From positions 9,348,371 to 9,412,370 of the forward strand of contig BSYO01000026.1 of the NCBI GenBank assembly GCA_033239525.1: 64,000 nucleotides of DNA, in the 5' to 3' direction. A model generated the notes under the pieces. The model saw nothing but the letters and a program-made list of their open reading frames with translations. It made no database searches and was not told the origin of the DNA. Position 1 is the first letter of the stretch; the number at the start of each line of letters is the position of its first letter. The stretch comes from Nepenthes gracilis. Its lineage: Eukaryota > Streptophyta > Magnoliopsida > Caryophyllales > Nepenthaceae. This document shows positions 11,614 through 22,662 of this stretch, piece by piece. Made by a program: the position numbers and the translations under genes.

Positions 11614-12210
11614 GAGCTTGACATGTCGATGTAAGTATATGAATATTTGGTCTTTACTTTGGGATTTTGGTCTAATGTATCTGCTCCAACCAACTGTTTG
11701 AGAAGGTTTTCAGAACCTTTTTTTAGAGGACATAGCTAATTAATGTACAGTTATAGCAGGTGAGAATGATGTATTACCCGAAAATAAGGTCATAGATATA
11801 TGGTATTATATTATTTAGTGTGCCTAATAACCGACAATTCTATCTGAGATCAACATGAGAATATCTGTCCTAGCTGGTAGTTATTGGTAGTAGCCAGCTT
11901 GTTATATGAATTCTGTCAATTGATAATATTGTTTTCTATGCTTAGATATTGGTTGGTAAAATAGAATAAGATAATAATAAAATAATTATTTTTAAAAAAT
12001 AAATTAAGGTGGTACTAAAGTTATGAATCAATATTTTTTTATTTGATTAGTCACTGGAAAATAGATAAAATCAAATTAAGAATAAATTTTCAGTGTTTGA
12101 TATGCAATAATAGTTAGATGAATACTCAATAAATTTGTATAAGATGATATTTTTTCATTACTTAAATAAAATAATATTCTAACTTATATTAAAAGATTTG
12201 GGATAGATTG
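11614..12210. other. Intergenic region, AT-rich
   Basis: Contains the SHL 3' flank, then very AT-rich DNA (11940-12200). No gene seen. It ends at the left LTR of element B. Confidence 0.6.
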
Positions 12211-13483
12211 TGATGGGTCCGATAATCCATCGGTCAATCTAAAATCAGACTCGCAGCAGAAGAGCGTCTTAGAAGCCGCAATCCAGGAAAAGTTCCTCGA
12301 GGCTCAAGGCCCAGATTGCGCGATCCAGATCCACGTAGCGAGATATGGGCCATTGGAATCTCCCGTCTCAGCAGTTCCAACTCAGTAGACAATCTCATGC
12401 AACCACATCCCTGATCCTCTGGCTTAATGTAGTTTGTCAGGGGACCATGAGCCTTGGCGCCTTTAGCAAGCTAGGATCGTAGAGTCATATTGTTGACAAC
12501 TCACCACAGCGCTAGCAAAAGTAATAGCTAGTAAGAACATACTCTCTCTACAAATACCTCCCATACTACATAGAAAAGGGGAGGAGATGCTCATGCTAGG
12601 GGGGCTAGGAGAAACCAAAAAATTCAGAGAGGAAGAGGTAACCAACGAATATAACTCTCGATCCCAGAGCCACTCTCCTAAGAAGGCACCCCTTCCTTTG
12701 AACTACCCTTTCGTCAAGGTGCATATTAAAGAAACTCTCCAGTTAAGCATACTTACTGAAATTCAATCCTTCATCTCAAAGTCGCTCCTTAGCTTAGCGT
12801 GTCTGTCGGAGCTCAATCCTTCATTTTTAAGTTGCTCTCTAGTTGAGTACACTTGTCGAAGCTTAATCCTACATTTCAAAACTATTCCCCAGATGAATGC
12901 ACTCGTCAAAACTCAGTCCTCCATCTCCAAACTATTTCCCAGTCAAGCGAACTTACCAAAACTGTATCCTTTACCTCAAAGCCGCTCTCTAATTAAGGGC
13001 ATTCATTGGAGTTCAGTCTTTCATCTCAAAGCTGCTCCCTAGTTGAGTGTACTTGTCAGAGTTCATTTCATCGTCTCTAAGCCGCTTTCCAGCCGAACAT
13101 ACTCGCAGAGATTCGAACCTCTGTCTTTAAGCCGCTCCTCAGCTAAGCATACTCGCAAAAATTCAGTCCTCTGTCTTTAAACTACTCCTTAACTGAGCAC
13201 ACTCACCGGAATCTAACCCGCCGAAGTTTAGTCCCCCGAAACATGCATCCGTGTATTATTCATTCATCATTGTATTTTTCTATCTATTTAAGAAAAATTT
13301 TTGATTTAAGCGTCGGATGATATATTTGGGAGCGAATTTAATCATCATCTGACCTTTTGTTTGTTAATTGTAGTGTGTAGGATTCAAATTTGAAGTAATA
13401 AAGATCGGACCCACTTCAGTTCGATCTACCGGGGAGATCAAGTGGCTCCCCGATTCGTTTGAAAATTCGAATCTAGAGACGCA
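12211..13483 (+). repeat. Left (5') LTR of element B
   Basis: Runs from TGATGGGTCC to CTAGAGACGCA, 1273 bp. The TATA-like CTACAAATACC is near 12547-12557. Downstream of it lies an array of about ten degenerate 50-bp units (12722-13221), which would be in transcribed LTR sequence. The right LTR has the same elements but fewer units. Confidence 0.9.
12722..13221 (+). repeat. LTR minisatellite, about ten 50-bp units
   Basis: Successive units follow the pattern AAGCYGCTCYCYAGYTGAGC, then roughly ACTCRYCGRARYTCAATCC, then a TCCATCTC-like end. Unit starts fall about 50 bp apart. The same unit is present in the right LTR of B (about six), in the solo LTR at 21302-22165 (about four) and in the left LTR of C (about three, decayed). 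Confidence 0.8.
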
Positions 13484-13503
13484 TCATTGGTGCTGTTTTA
13501 GAA
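13484..13503 (+). other. Element B primer-binding region
   Basis: TCATTGGTGCTGTTTTAG directly follows the LTR end, in the same position and with the same core as in elements A and C. Confidence 0.65.
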
Positions 13504-13543
13504 ACGACAGAAAAGTCTAACCACCACTCCTACGAGAGCAAAC

Positions 13544-13990
13544 ATGGCTAATGCCCGAGCACGAGCCAGCTCACCTACCACAAACATCATCTCCGTGGCC
13601 CACGACTTCTCTACAAGTAGTCACGAGGACAAATTGTTGGCCCCTTAGGTGCAAACGCTCACCACCTAGAGATGTGTTGTGTCTCAAGTGACCCCAGATA
13701 GTTGGTACCCGCCTGAAGGTGCAACGTTGGGGGTTTCGCCCTCTGACTCTTAAACCTCAACATCCAAAAGGGGGAACCAAAGAGAAAGATAGTCTCCTAA
13801 GAAGATCTAGTGGCTTGACGACCTCATGGCCTGGGCGGCCACAAGCAACAGGGCCTATCCACAGCCAAAGGGCAGACCGAGTCATGAGATATGGGATGAA
13901 GGCCAGAGCAATGTAATCTACATCACTCCCGTGACGACAAGAGGCACCCTGCCCAAGAAGAAGCTTCATGCCGTGCCTATAGGCACTTTA
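13544..13990 (+). pseudogene. Element B gag N-terminal remnant
   Basis: The ATG at 13544 lies 61 bp after the LTR and opens MANARARASSPTTNIISVAH, like the gag starts of A and C. Stops follow quickly. The next few hundred bases keep gag-spacer character, but no gag core or zinc knuckle was recognised. Sequence jumps between about 14000 and 14340 to an integrase tail, so the rest of gag and nearly all pol are deleted. Confidence 0.65.
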
Positions 13991-14339
13991 CCGACCTAGC
14001 AAGGTTATCGTTTGTGAGGGAGATCCAATCATTATCATTTCCTTGTAGGATCCGAGAGCCAAGCCTAGAGTTCTGCATTCGAAGTTTTATTCCAATGTTC
14101 ACCTAGATCACTTCTGCGCTTCGCTGAGCTCCCAAGGGCACAGACACCTAGCGTAGTATCGACAACAGGCTGGAATGCCTTCAGGAGTGGTGGAGTCCTC
14201 AATCCCTCGCATGTAGTGTTTCACGCAAGAAAACACTGCCTGTGCGCCAAGCGAGGCCCCCTCGATACCTACGGGTCAGATGTCAGCAATAGAAACTTGA
14301 CATCCAAGATTGTGCAGCTAGGTGGCCATCAATCGGCAG

Positions 14340-14600
14340 TAAAAAGGTAAGAGCATGTCGGTTTAGCTTGACAGACTCAATTCTTCAGAGTGTAGAGGCC
14401 GTAGGCACATAGCCGTCGTCCAGAACAAACAATCTCCCTATTAATAGGGACCGTTCTGAGCCTCGACAATCTTCTGAAATGAGGCGTACATGCTATGCGT
14501 CCAGAGCAGAGAACTTGTCCAATAGGCACAAAATGCCCTCCACCTTAAATGGTGCTACCAACGATTTCTTGCCAAGCGTAGGTAAGTCAAGTGTATCCAT
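14340..14600 (+). pseudogene. Element B integrase C-terminal remnant
   Basis: One frame reads VQSRELVQ, a stop, AQNALHLKWCYQ, which aligns to the integrase tail of A (TQNGKLVPRTRNVTHLKRYYQ region) and C. It is only the end of the polyprotein. It shows that B descends from an autonomous element by deletion. Confidence 0.6.
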
Positions 14601-16395
14601 GCAAGTTGTTTGAGTGTTATAAACACATTTATTTACTTGCTCCATTCATCATGCCAATTATATGAATGCTTGTGTGTTTACATTAATTCAAAAATCTAAA
14701 CTGCACTTAAGTTGGGCAAACTTTTTCACCCTCGCCTTGATCAGCTGCGTCTCGGTTACAAAACCTCTGTCGCATTAACCGACCGGCCCAAAGAAGGTCG
14801 AAACTAAACCTCGATCCTGATCACCGTGCGGCCTAGACGAGGTTGAACATTACGACCCTGGAGGCTTGTGTACTAAGAGTCAGACCTCCTCATCAAGCGA
14901 CTATTAAAACATTGAGGTGCTTTTCAGTATGTGTGCGACAACTCCCACCTACAAGAACAAGCACCATCAATTAACAATGGTCAGCGAATTAGGTCCTGAC
15001 ATACGAAAGCTATAACATCCTCTAATAGGACTGAGAGCCAATGGTTACGTGGGAGAGACGGCCTAGACTTCGTCAGAGCTCAACGATTGCGACTATGAAA
15101 CCCAGTTGGCTCTTGTGAGGCTTACCCATACCCGTGCCATGACCTTCTCACAAAAGCGAGCGTAGTCAGAAAAATATGTCCATCCAAGCTCGACAATGAT
15201 AGTTGCAAAGCTTAGCCGGTGATTACATTTTCTCAATGCCACAACCTCCTCATAGGAGCAAGCATAATCAGACAAATGCGTCCATTTAAGCCTGGTAATG
15301 ATAGCAACAACACTTAGTCAGCAAATATAATCAATGTTGGATAAAGACAAATCAGCACACACGCAAAGACATTGACAATAATAGTTGAAGTAATCTAGCT
15401 GATTTATTAAAAATTCAAAGTATATTAAGAGTATCAGCCAGCCTTAAAATTGTATGCAAAGAGCTATCTAAACCTACTACTTGGATGGCTATCTTAGGGT
15501 TGGCGGCCCTTAGTGTGCGTGGCGCAGGCCTCCTCCTGCCTTCGGGTAGTTCGCCAGGTCAGAGCTCTTGTTCAAGTCGGGTGTTCTTATTTCATAGAAC
15601 CGTGAGCTGCTGTTGTGCCTCCCGAAGTTCATCCTCAAGCCAAACGTTCCAATCCAAAGCCCAAGCATTTACCTTTAAGAGCTCTTGGGATCTCACCTCT
15701 GACTCAGACAGAGGTAGGCCGCTCACTCTTCACTCCGCAAAGCCTCAACGATAACAGTATTCATTTGGTGCTCTGCATCCTCCATCACAGTAGGATTTAC
15801 CTGCATCAAGGATAGCTTCAAGATCTCAATATCCCTTCAGTGTAGTGCTCTTTCCACCACTTGAGTGCCTCCTAAACCTACAAAACAGCAAGTTCAGGTC
15901 TATTAGGAATAGTGACAAAGACTAAAATAGTAGAGCAAAGAAACCCATAATGTAGTACCTCATGGTAAAACTATCCTCCCTAGGGCGATGGGCCAAAAGA
16001 ATCCTCAGCTCTAATTCCAGATAAGATTAGCAAGGATTGTGGGATGCGATGCCGAGCCCACCCAAAGCACTCAGGTGCTTGGACATCGACTCTACAGGAT
16101 AGGATGCCCCTTCAACGGCAGCCTCAGCTTCCAAGTTATCTCCAACTACTTCTTCCTCCGCTTGAGCACTTCCAACACCCTCCTTGGTAGAAGCGATGGA
16201 AGAGGTAGACGCAGACGATTCCGGAGAAACACCAAAATCGAGTGCCCTCGTTCGGCCGTGGCCGTGGCGTCGATCTATTCACTCAGCCTACCAGTCGGGG
16301 GGTCCCCAATTCTAGCACCAAAGTCCGCTAGGGGCTTCTCGCCCTTGGTTTATCCGGATGACTCATTGAGGCTCAGATTGTCTGGCAACGACTCT
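14601..16395. other. Element B post-pol spacer
   Basis: Moderately GC-rich sequence with a counterpart in element C (about 39120-40500), for example the matching segments GCCCAAAGAAGGTCGAA and GCCCAAAGACGGTCGAA. Several short frames exist on both strands but none is long or shared between B and C. I see no gene. Confidence 0.5.
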
Positions 16396-16396
16396 T

Positions 16397-17246
16397 TCAA
16401 GCCTGGCTTACTTGATGACTTGCCATCACCCGGAGTAGGCGCTCTCGTGCGGCCACATTTATTTGTCGGCATTCCTCAAAGAAAGTAGGTGATGGAGAAG
16501 CCACCTTACCAGAGTACTGCTCAATAGAGTCCTGGGAAAGCATATTCCTATACTTCCTTTTGGGATGGTGATCCGGCATGATAGAGGTGTCACCCTCCAT
16601 CAAAACTTTCCACTACACTCCATCTAGTGCCCCTTGAGAGACCAAGTTATTAGTGCAGTGCCGGATGCCAGTGCTCTCCTCAATCAGTGATATCAGCAGC
16701 CACGTCATCAGTTCCTCACCAAGTAGGATGTCCCCAACATAGGTGTTGTTGTCCTAGCCCCATCTATTCAGGACCTCCCAATTGGCGTTAACCACCACGA
16801 AGAAGCGCGTCTTCGTGCCCCTTGTCGGATCGAGGTTCTCCTCGCTTATCTCAAGCCTCGTGCGGGGAGTGAAGGAAATCCAAGGAGCCTCTTGGTTGAC
16901 TTGGAAGATCACTTTTAGGGCTCGAGCATCCAAGGTGAGCCTTTTGGTGTGAAGGAAGACACACTGAATCACTAAATACTGAATATCATTCGGGTGAAGA
17001 TGAGCCACAGGGACCTCTAGAACCCTTAGAATGTTGCACAACTCTGTTGCAAACGAAATGCAAAGACCAGCCCTTAGATGTTCCTCGTAGACGATTATGA
17101 ACGCTGAACGAGAAAAGCAAGCAATGTCATCAACACCAGGCACATCGTATCACATGATGCTTGGAATGCGATACTAGTTATATAGAAACTCTATCTCCTC
17201 GCTAGTCAGCGTGGATAGAATATCGATGATGCCTTAAGAAGCCATT
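16397..17246 (-). pseudogene. Antisense ORF of element B, 'putative gypsy type transposon' domain
   Basis: The minus-strand ATG at 17246 opens one continuous frame to 16397 interrupted by five stops (three early, two after residue 160). It reads ILSTLTSEEIEFLYN, YRIPSIM, then FIIVYEEHLRAGLCISFATE and HLHPNDIQYLVIQCVFL. The layout (LT..E....Y.IP, then a YEE.LRAGL block and P-N at the end) matches the plant domain catalogued as putative gypsy type transposon (family knowledge). The counterpart in C aligns over the same length. Tat-lineage elements are known to carry extra ORFs between pol and the 3' LTR, some in antisense; function unknown. The tail (QDSIEQYSGKV, ECRQINVAARERL) is not shared with known motifs. 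Dead in this copy. Confidence 0.8.
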
Positions 17247-17331
17247 CGAAGGACCATAAATCAGGAAGGAGAATGGCGAATTAGGGCAGAGATTTCCAGA
17301 GAGCGAAGAAGTGTAGAGATGGCTAAGCACC

Positions 17332-17350
17332 AGGACTTAAATAGCCAGCG
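17332..17350 (-). promoter_or_regulatory. TATA-like box upstream of the antisense ORF in B
   Basis: The minus strand reads CTATTTAAGTCC about 95 bp before the antisense ATG. Element C has TTATATGAG at nearly the same distance (about 85 bp). Placement supports a promoter, but the sequence is short. Confidence 0.4.
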
Positions 17351-17850
17351 CCTCAAGCCCACAACAGCGTCGTTTAAGGGTATCAAAGAGGCACATTTCC
17401 ATAATAACTACGACATGTGCCCTCACCGAAGAGTGTTGCAATGCATTTGTTTGCAGGCCTCATTATGATGATCGACCCGATGCCTTTCCGCACAACCCAC
17501 TGATAGTTGGTAGTATTGATGCTTAGATCAGTAAGTCAACGGCGCAACATAGGCAATGATGATCTGGCACACTTCTTTCCAAGATTGCAGACTGATTGCA
17601 TGCAGCCTTGACAAGCGTGAGGTTAATTCGCTCGACTCGTGTCTTAACCAAGCTTTGGGACGATTGGTCGTGGGTCGGATCGTTAGAAAATCGAGTCGCC
17701 AGTAATCCAGACCGTCAAATTATCAAAATCATGTAAGCCCTTCAACTATTCATATTATGCAAGATTATCGGAACCGTGCAACATATGCAAGTAAATAATA
17801 CTTGGTAGTTCTATTCATTAATTTATTTTACAAAGTACAAGTTTTCAACA

Positions 17851-18511
17851 GCGGACGTACAACTTAAAAATGAAATAAAAAGTATATGGAGTAGTTACCC
17901 AATAGCATTTGTCTGATCAGCTTTCGAGACAGACAACTGTAAGAGGAAAGTACCCAAGCTGGCTGCCGTAGCATCTAACACGAAAGGGTAGCATGGCGGG
18001 GAAAGAATGTAGAAGCCCTCTCCTATGAGAACGAGGTGCAAAGCACCAGTTCTTGGCCATCTCATCCACCCGAAAGGGTAGCAAATAAGACGTATATGGA
18101 GTAGTTAAAGCATTTGTCTCGATGAGATAGACAAAAGCCCTCTCTAACCCGAAAGGGTAGCACGAGGGAAAGAATGAGAACCCTCTCCTATGAGGTGCGA
18201 GCACCCGCTTCTTTCCACAGGGGCAACCGTTAAAAATCATCCACCAAAATCGGCCATAGCGGACGTACAACTTAAAAATGAAATAAAAAGTATATGGAGT
18301 AGTTACCCAATAGCATTTGTCTGATCAGCCTTCGAGATAGACAACTGTAAGAGGAAAGTACCCAAGCTGGCTGCCGTGGCATCTAACCCGAAAGGGTAGC
18401 ACGGCGGGGAAAGAATGTAGAAGCCCTCTCCTATGAGAACGAGGTGCAGAGCACCACTTCTTGCCCTGGGGGCAACCGTTAAAAAATCATCCACCAAAAT
18501 CAGCCATAGCC
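17851..18511 (+). repeat. 408-bp tandem duplication in element B with repeated ACCC-GAAA-GGGT motif
   Basis: Copy 1 is 17851-18258 and copy 2 is 18259-18511; both begin GCGGACGTACAACTTAAAAA and end in AAAATCATCCACCAAAATC. Copy 1 contains an extra internal repeat (about 18060-18230). The motif ACCCGAAAGGGT occurs at 18068-18079, 18147-18158 and 18386-18397, with a degraded version near 17978-17989. Element C has the sequence once (from about 42425). Confidence 0.85.
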
Positions 18512-18993
18512 ACACCATCTATGAGCCTCTGCGCCTACGCGAGACCCAATGTGGCGACGACGGCCTAAGGTTTGACGTGGACTCAAGGAAGTTCCTCATC
18601 CAGTAGTTGCCAGAGTGGTCCTTCTGTGGGCAGTTGAGGACGGAGTTGCTCACCCGGAGGGGACAAGTTATTATTCTCTCCCATCAAAAGGGTTGAGTTG
18701 CCACTCCTTTCAAGGCTACCTCGGCAAGGGCCATCCAAATTTTCTAGGGAGAAGTGGACATTGGCCACTAAAACTTAGACCTCGTTAGTGCAACACGAGG
18801 CTAGATCGGGCTGAGCCCAAAAGAGGGTAACCAAGGCAGGTTTCAGGTGCATCCTCAGTTCAAACTTCAAACATTGGTGAAGAATCTCCGCCAATCTCGG
18901 CTTGTGGTTTTGTAGGCTTCATGCTGGTTTCGAGCTCCTATACTACTTGGCTAGTGAAGACGATTGGTAATGCGAGGCGTTGAGAGCCCCTCC

Positions 18994-19000
18994 ATTTATA
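18994..19000 (-). promoter_or_regulatory. Conserved antisense TATA box in element B
   Basis: The minus strand reads ACTATAAATGGAGGGGCT. Element C has the same string at 42968-42974, although the flanks have diverged. It would fire away from the right LTR toward the antisense ORF. Confidence 0.55.
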
Positions 19001-19220
19001 GTTAAAGGAGAAGATCGATTAGCATTAAGCTAATGAGATTGCACTGGTGCCAGAAGATCATTCTCAGTAGAGAATCGCCAACGGTAGATAATCGAATCAA
19101 CGCCAAATCTTGCCAATAAGAGTAAAAATCTGCAAGACACTTGGGAAAGGAAAGCACACACAGACCTGCAAGTAGCGTCCCATCCGAAATATGTTGGGAG
19201 TTGAAATTTTAAACCTCCTA

Positions 19221-19234
19221 ACATGGGGGGCTAA
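19221..19234 (+). other. Polypurine tract of element B
   Basis: ACATGGGGGGCTAA sits directly before the right LTR start. C has the decayed match GCATGTGAGCTAG at the same point. This is the usual plus-strand primer site. Confidence 0.7.
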
Positions 19235-20328
19235 TGATGGATCCTATAACCCATGGGCTGACTCGAGTCAGACTTGCAGCGGAAGAATGCCCCAGAAGCC
19301 ATAGTCTAAGAGAAGTTCTTCGAGGCCCAAGGCCCAAACTACACGACTCAAATCCACCCAGCAAGATGTGGGCCTTTTGGAATCTCCTGCTGGACGCAAT
19401 CTAGAAGCACGTGCCTCAATAGCTCTAACTCAGCAGAAATTCTCAAGTGACTACACTACTAATCGTCTGGCCTAGTATAACTCGTTGAGGGACCGCAAGC
19501 CCTAACACCTTTAGAGCCTAGGACCGCAGAGTTGTGCTGTCAGCCACTCACCGCAGTGTTAGCAAAAGCAACAGCTTGCAAGGACATACTCTCTCTACAA
19601 ATACTTCCCTTACTGCATAGGAAAGGGAAGGAGTTACTCATTCCAGGGGGGTTGGGAGAGGCCAAAAAATTCATAGAGGAAGAGGTAACCAACGAATACA
19701 ACTCTCGATCCTAGAGCCACTCTTCTAAGAAGGCACCCTTCCTCTTAACTACCCTCTTACTAGGATGCATCTCAAAGCTGCTCCCAGCTGAACGCTCCTT
19801 TGAAGCTCAATCATCCATTTTTAAACCGCTTCCTAGTTGAGTGTGTCACCAGAACCTGGTCCTCCATTTCAAAGCTATTCCCTAGCCGAATGCACTCGTT
19901 GGAGCCCAATCTTTGGTCTCTAAGCTACTCTCTAGGCGAGCGCACTCACTGAAGCTCAATTCTCCATCTCTAAGTCACTCCCCAGTCAAGCGTACTCACT
20001 AGAACTCAATCTTCCAACTCTAAGCTATTTTCTAGCCAAGCGCACTCATCGAAGTCTAACCCTCCGATAACACTTAATCTTCTAAAATATGTATCCGTGT
20101 ATTATTCATTCATCATATTGTCTTTCTATCTGCTTGAGAAAAATGTTTGAGTTGAGCGTTGGATGACATATTGGGAACGAGTCCCTACATTATTTGACTT
20201 CTTGTTTATTAATTATAGTGTGTAGAATCCACTCAAAAGTAACGAAAAATCGGACTTGCTTCAACTCGACCTATTGGTAAAATCAAACGGCTCCCTAATT
20301 CATTTAAAAATCCGGATATAGAGATGCA
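19235..20328 (+). repeat. Right (3') LTR of element B
   Basis: Starts TGATGGATCC and ends ATAGAGATGCA, 1094 bp. It aligns along its length to the left LTR and shares CATACTCTCTCTACAAATAC. It is 179 bp shorter, mainly because its minisatellite (19774-20070) has about six units against ten. Many substitutions separate the two LTRs, so the insertion is old. Confidence 0.9.
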
Positions 20329-21301
20329 TTTGATTTGATCAAAATTGGGTTATTTAATCAGTTTAGTGTTACTAATATAAAATTTTGCAGAGTTTTGCTA
20401 AGGTATGTAAGTGTCATAGATTAATATGGTTTTATAGTTTTTAGCTAATGTATGTTAGTATCATAGAAATTAGACTGCATTACTTTTGTAGCTGGGCATG
20501 AGTGAAAGTAGCGGATGTTGATCAATTCAGATTAAATTGTAAATGTTTTTATAAATATATATATTTTTTTATTTTAATAAATATTTTTTTAAAAAAATTA
20601 TTTTAATAGGTTATATTTTTTTGTATTATTAATAATTTTAATATAAAGTTTTTTAATAAAAAAATATGTATTTAAACTGTATTTTAATTTATGTAGTATA
20701 TTTTAAAAATATTTTATATTTTTAGATATTTTATGTAACTATAAATTAAAATATATATATATTTAAAAATAAAAATTTTTATGTCCGGGTATCAACTGAC
20801 CTATTTAGACTATAAATGAATATGCTTATAGTTTTTGGCTCAATAAAGATGATGTCTAAAGATGATGTCTTAATTTAGTTATTTCTAATTTATTTAGTAA
20901 TAAACGTTGCTGCTCAACTACTCTGGTAAATGACAAAAATTGATCTGAAAATTAAAACAAAAAAATCCTATTTTTTCTTTTTCTTTTTGCGGATAGTTGG
21001 AATTACTCGTTAAGGAAAATAAATTCCTTAATAATAAGAAAGAAAATAAATTATAAAACCTTGATAGATGAAATACGGGTACGAAGCTACCATTAAAAAT
21101 ACAAAATTCTATGACCTGTCTCGCCTTTGTGGGGGCTGCAACACCAAGCACCTATAAAATGACCTTTTAATCGTAGGAATATTTTTGATCTAATGGTAAT
21201 GGTTGATATATAATATATTAGAATAAAATTGTATATAAATATTTTTAAAAAATATATATAAAATATTTAAATATGATAAAAATAATATTAAAAAAAATCA
21301 T
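20329..21301. other. Intergenic region, very AT-rich
   Basis: Strongly AT-rich between 20500 and 20780 and again at 21180-21300. No gene or element structure recognised. Confidence 0.6.
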
Positions 21302-22165
21302 TGCCACCCAATGGTCCTTGATGACTATAGCAGCAGAAATCACAGGTAGCCGTATTGTCACCCTAAGAATTATGACGGTGCAGAGTGCCAGGGATGAAAG
21401 CACAGTGACGGCTCCCTCAAAGGCACAGAGTCAGTACCTGTAGCCCATAATGGCAGACACGCGATATCGGCCACTCATGATTACGAAGCCTTGGAGCCCT
21501 AGCCGAGCAAACCAACGCCTTCACTCTACATATGCATCCCTTCCTCTACAAGAGAAGGGGGCTCTTTTTGGTATCTTTTTTAGAATCTCGGCTAGAATCC
21601 ACCACAGAGAAAAGGGGGGATCTCTCTCTTTTGGAGCTCATTTTGGCGAAACCTTTTTCTGGAACCCTTAGGAAAAAATCCAATGATCCATCCACCGTTC
21701 AAGCGACTGACCTTGACCCCAGAAAAGCAGGCGTCCAAGCGATGACCCTCTCAAGGAGCTTCCAGTTGAGCGCACTTCACTATCCTAAGCTCGTCCCCAA
21801 CCGAGCATACTCACCAGAGCTTTATCCTCAACGTCAAAGCTACTTCCCAACTGAGCACACTCACCGGAGTCCTATCTTCCACCTCGAAGCCGTTCTCTAG
21901 TCGAGCGCACTTATCGAAATATAATCCTCTAATTAACATTCAATCTCCTCATATATGCATCTAGGCATTACCTTTTACACTCCTCCCATCTTTCTATTCA
22001 GTTAAGAAATATTTTTTATTTGAGCGTCGAATAATGCATTGGGGAGCGAGTCCTGTCGTTCTCTTACCTTTTATTTATTAGTTGTGGTATATATGATATT
22101 GGTTCGAAATAACGAAGATTAGACCTGTTTTAATTCAACCTATCGAGTGAGATCATGGCGACGTA
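21302..22165 (+). repeat. Solo LTR related to elements B and C
   Basis: Begins TGCCACCCAATGG and ends around GGCGACGTA. The second half matches the LTRs of B closely in order: minisatellite units (about 21752-21925), then TTTCTATTCAGTTAAGAAAT, then GGGGAGCGAGTCCT. No internal element sequence follows, so it is a solo LTR left by LTR-LTR recombination or a fragment. Flanks atcat and tcaat are only an imperfect target duplication. Confidence 0.75.
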
Positions 22166-22660
22166 TCAATAGTTATGACAAATGAGTAACCAAATATAAA
22201 AATAGAAATTCTCAATTCTATTCTCATCTTATTTCATTTTTAAAAAATAATTATTTTATTTATATATTATTTTATTTTAATAACCAAACATGTCATAATA
22301 ATTACATCATTCGGCCAAATGTTGCTGAAGCTGGAGGAGTTCCTGCGGCTGTTCAAACGGCCAGCAATCTGTGTTTTTGGCAAAGTCTCCATAGAGAGTG
22401 ATAGTAAGTTGTTGTTATGGCTATTGAATCAAAGATCCTGCTGGCTTGGGCACTGAAGAAATTCTACATCTCAAAAGAAGGCGCTAGCTTCTGCAAGTGA
22501 CACTGGATCTGATTATGCCGCCACGGGGCGGAAGGAGAAGCAATGGTGGCGGATGTTTCTGATTTGAATCAAGCTCTCACAGCTCGGCTGTGTGATATCT
22601 TTGTACGCCATGATTCAGAAAATCAACTTTACACATCCTCGTAATGTCATCATCGCAATG
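22166..22660. other. Unassigned stretch beside the coding remnant
   Basis: The first 150 bp are AT-rich. The plus strand at 22320-22450 reads MLLKLEEFLRLFKRP and then SIESDSKLLLWLLNQ before a stop. This slightly recalls an RNase H strand of a retroelement, but not enough to assign. Confidence 0.3.
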
Positions 22661-22662
22661 AA

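Larger units (their letters stand above)
12211..20328 (+). mobile_element. Element B: Tat-like LTR retrotransposon lacking most of pol, with antisense ORF
   Basis: Two direct LTRs begin TGATGG and end GAYGCA. The internal part is about 5.75 kb. It has a primer-binding region and gag start next to the left LTR, and a short integrase C-terminal remnant near 14340-14600. A long post-pol region follows, with a minus-strand ORF, and a purine tract stands before the right LTR. No RT, RNase H or integrase core was found, so B could move only by borrowing enzymes, and now its LTRs differ visibly. The 5-bp flanks (gattg left, ttgat right) are not a clean target duplication, so an old insertion or edge decay is likely. 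Confidence 0.9.

Noticed and set aside
12587..13042. 151-codon plus-strand open frame
   Set aside because: Covers the LTR minisatellite; the right LTR of the same element does not keep it.
12722..13221. Regular array considered as CRISPR-like
   Set aside because: Whole units repeat with substitutions throughout and there are no unique spacers; it is an LTR minisatellite in a plant genome.
12206..20333. Target-site duplication of element B
   Set aside because: Flanks gattg and ttgat do not match as a 5-bp duplication; kept only as an old or eroded insertion.
22322..22440. Plus-strand frame with SIESDSKLLLWLLNQ, possible RNase H of a LINE
   Set aside because: Too short and without the catalytic neighbours; left unassigned.
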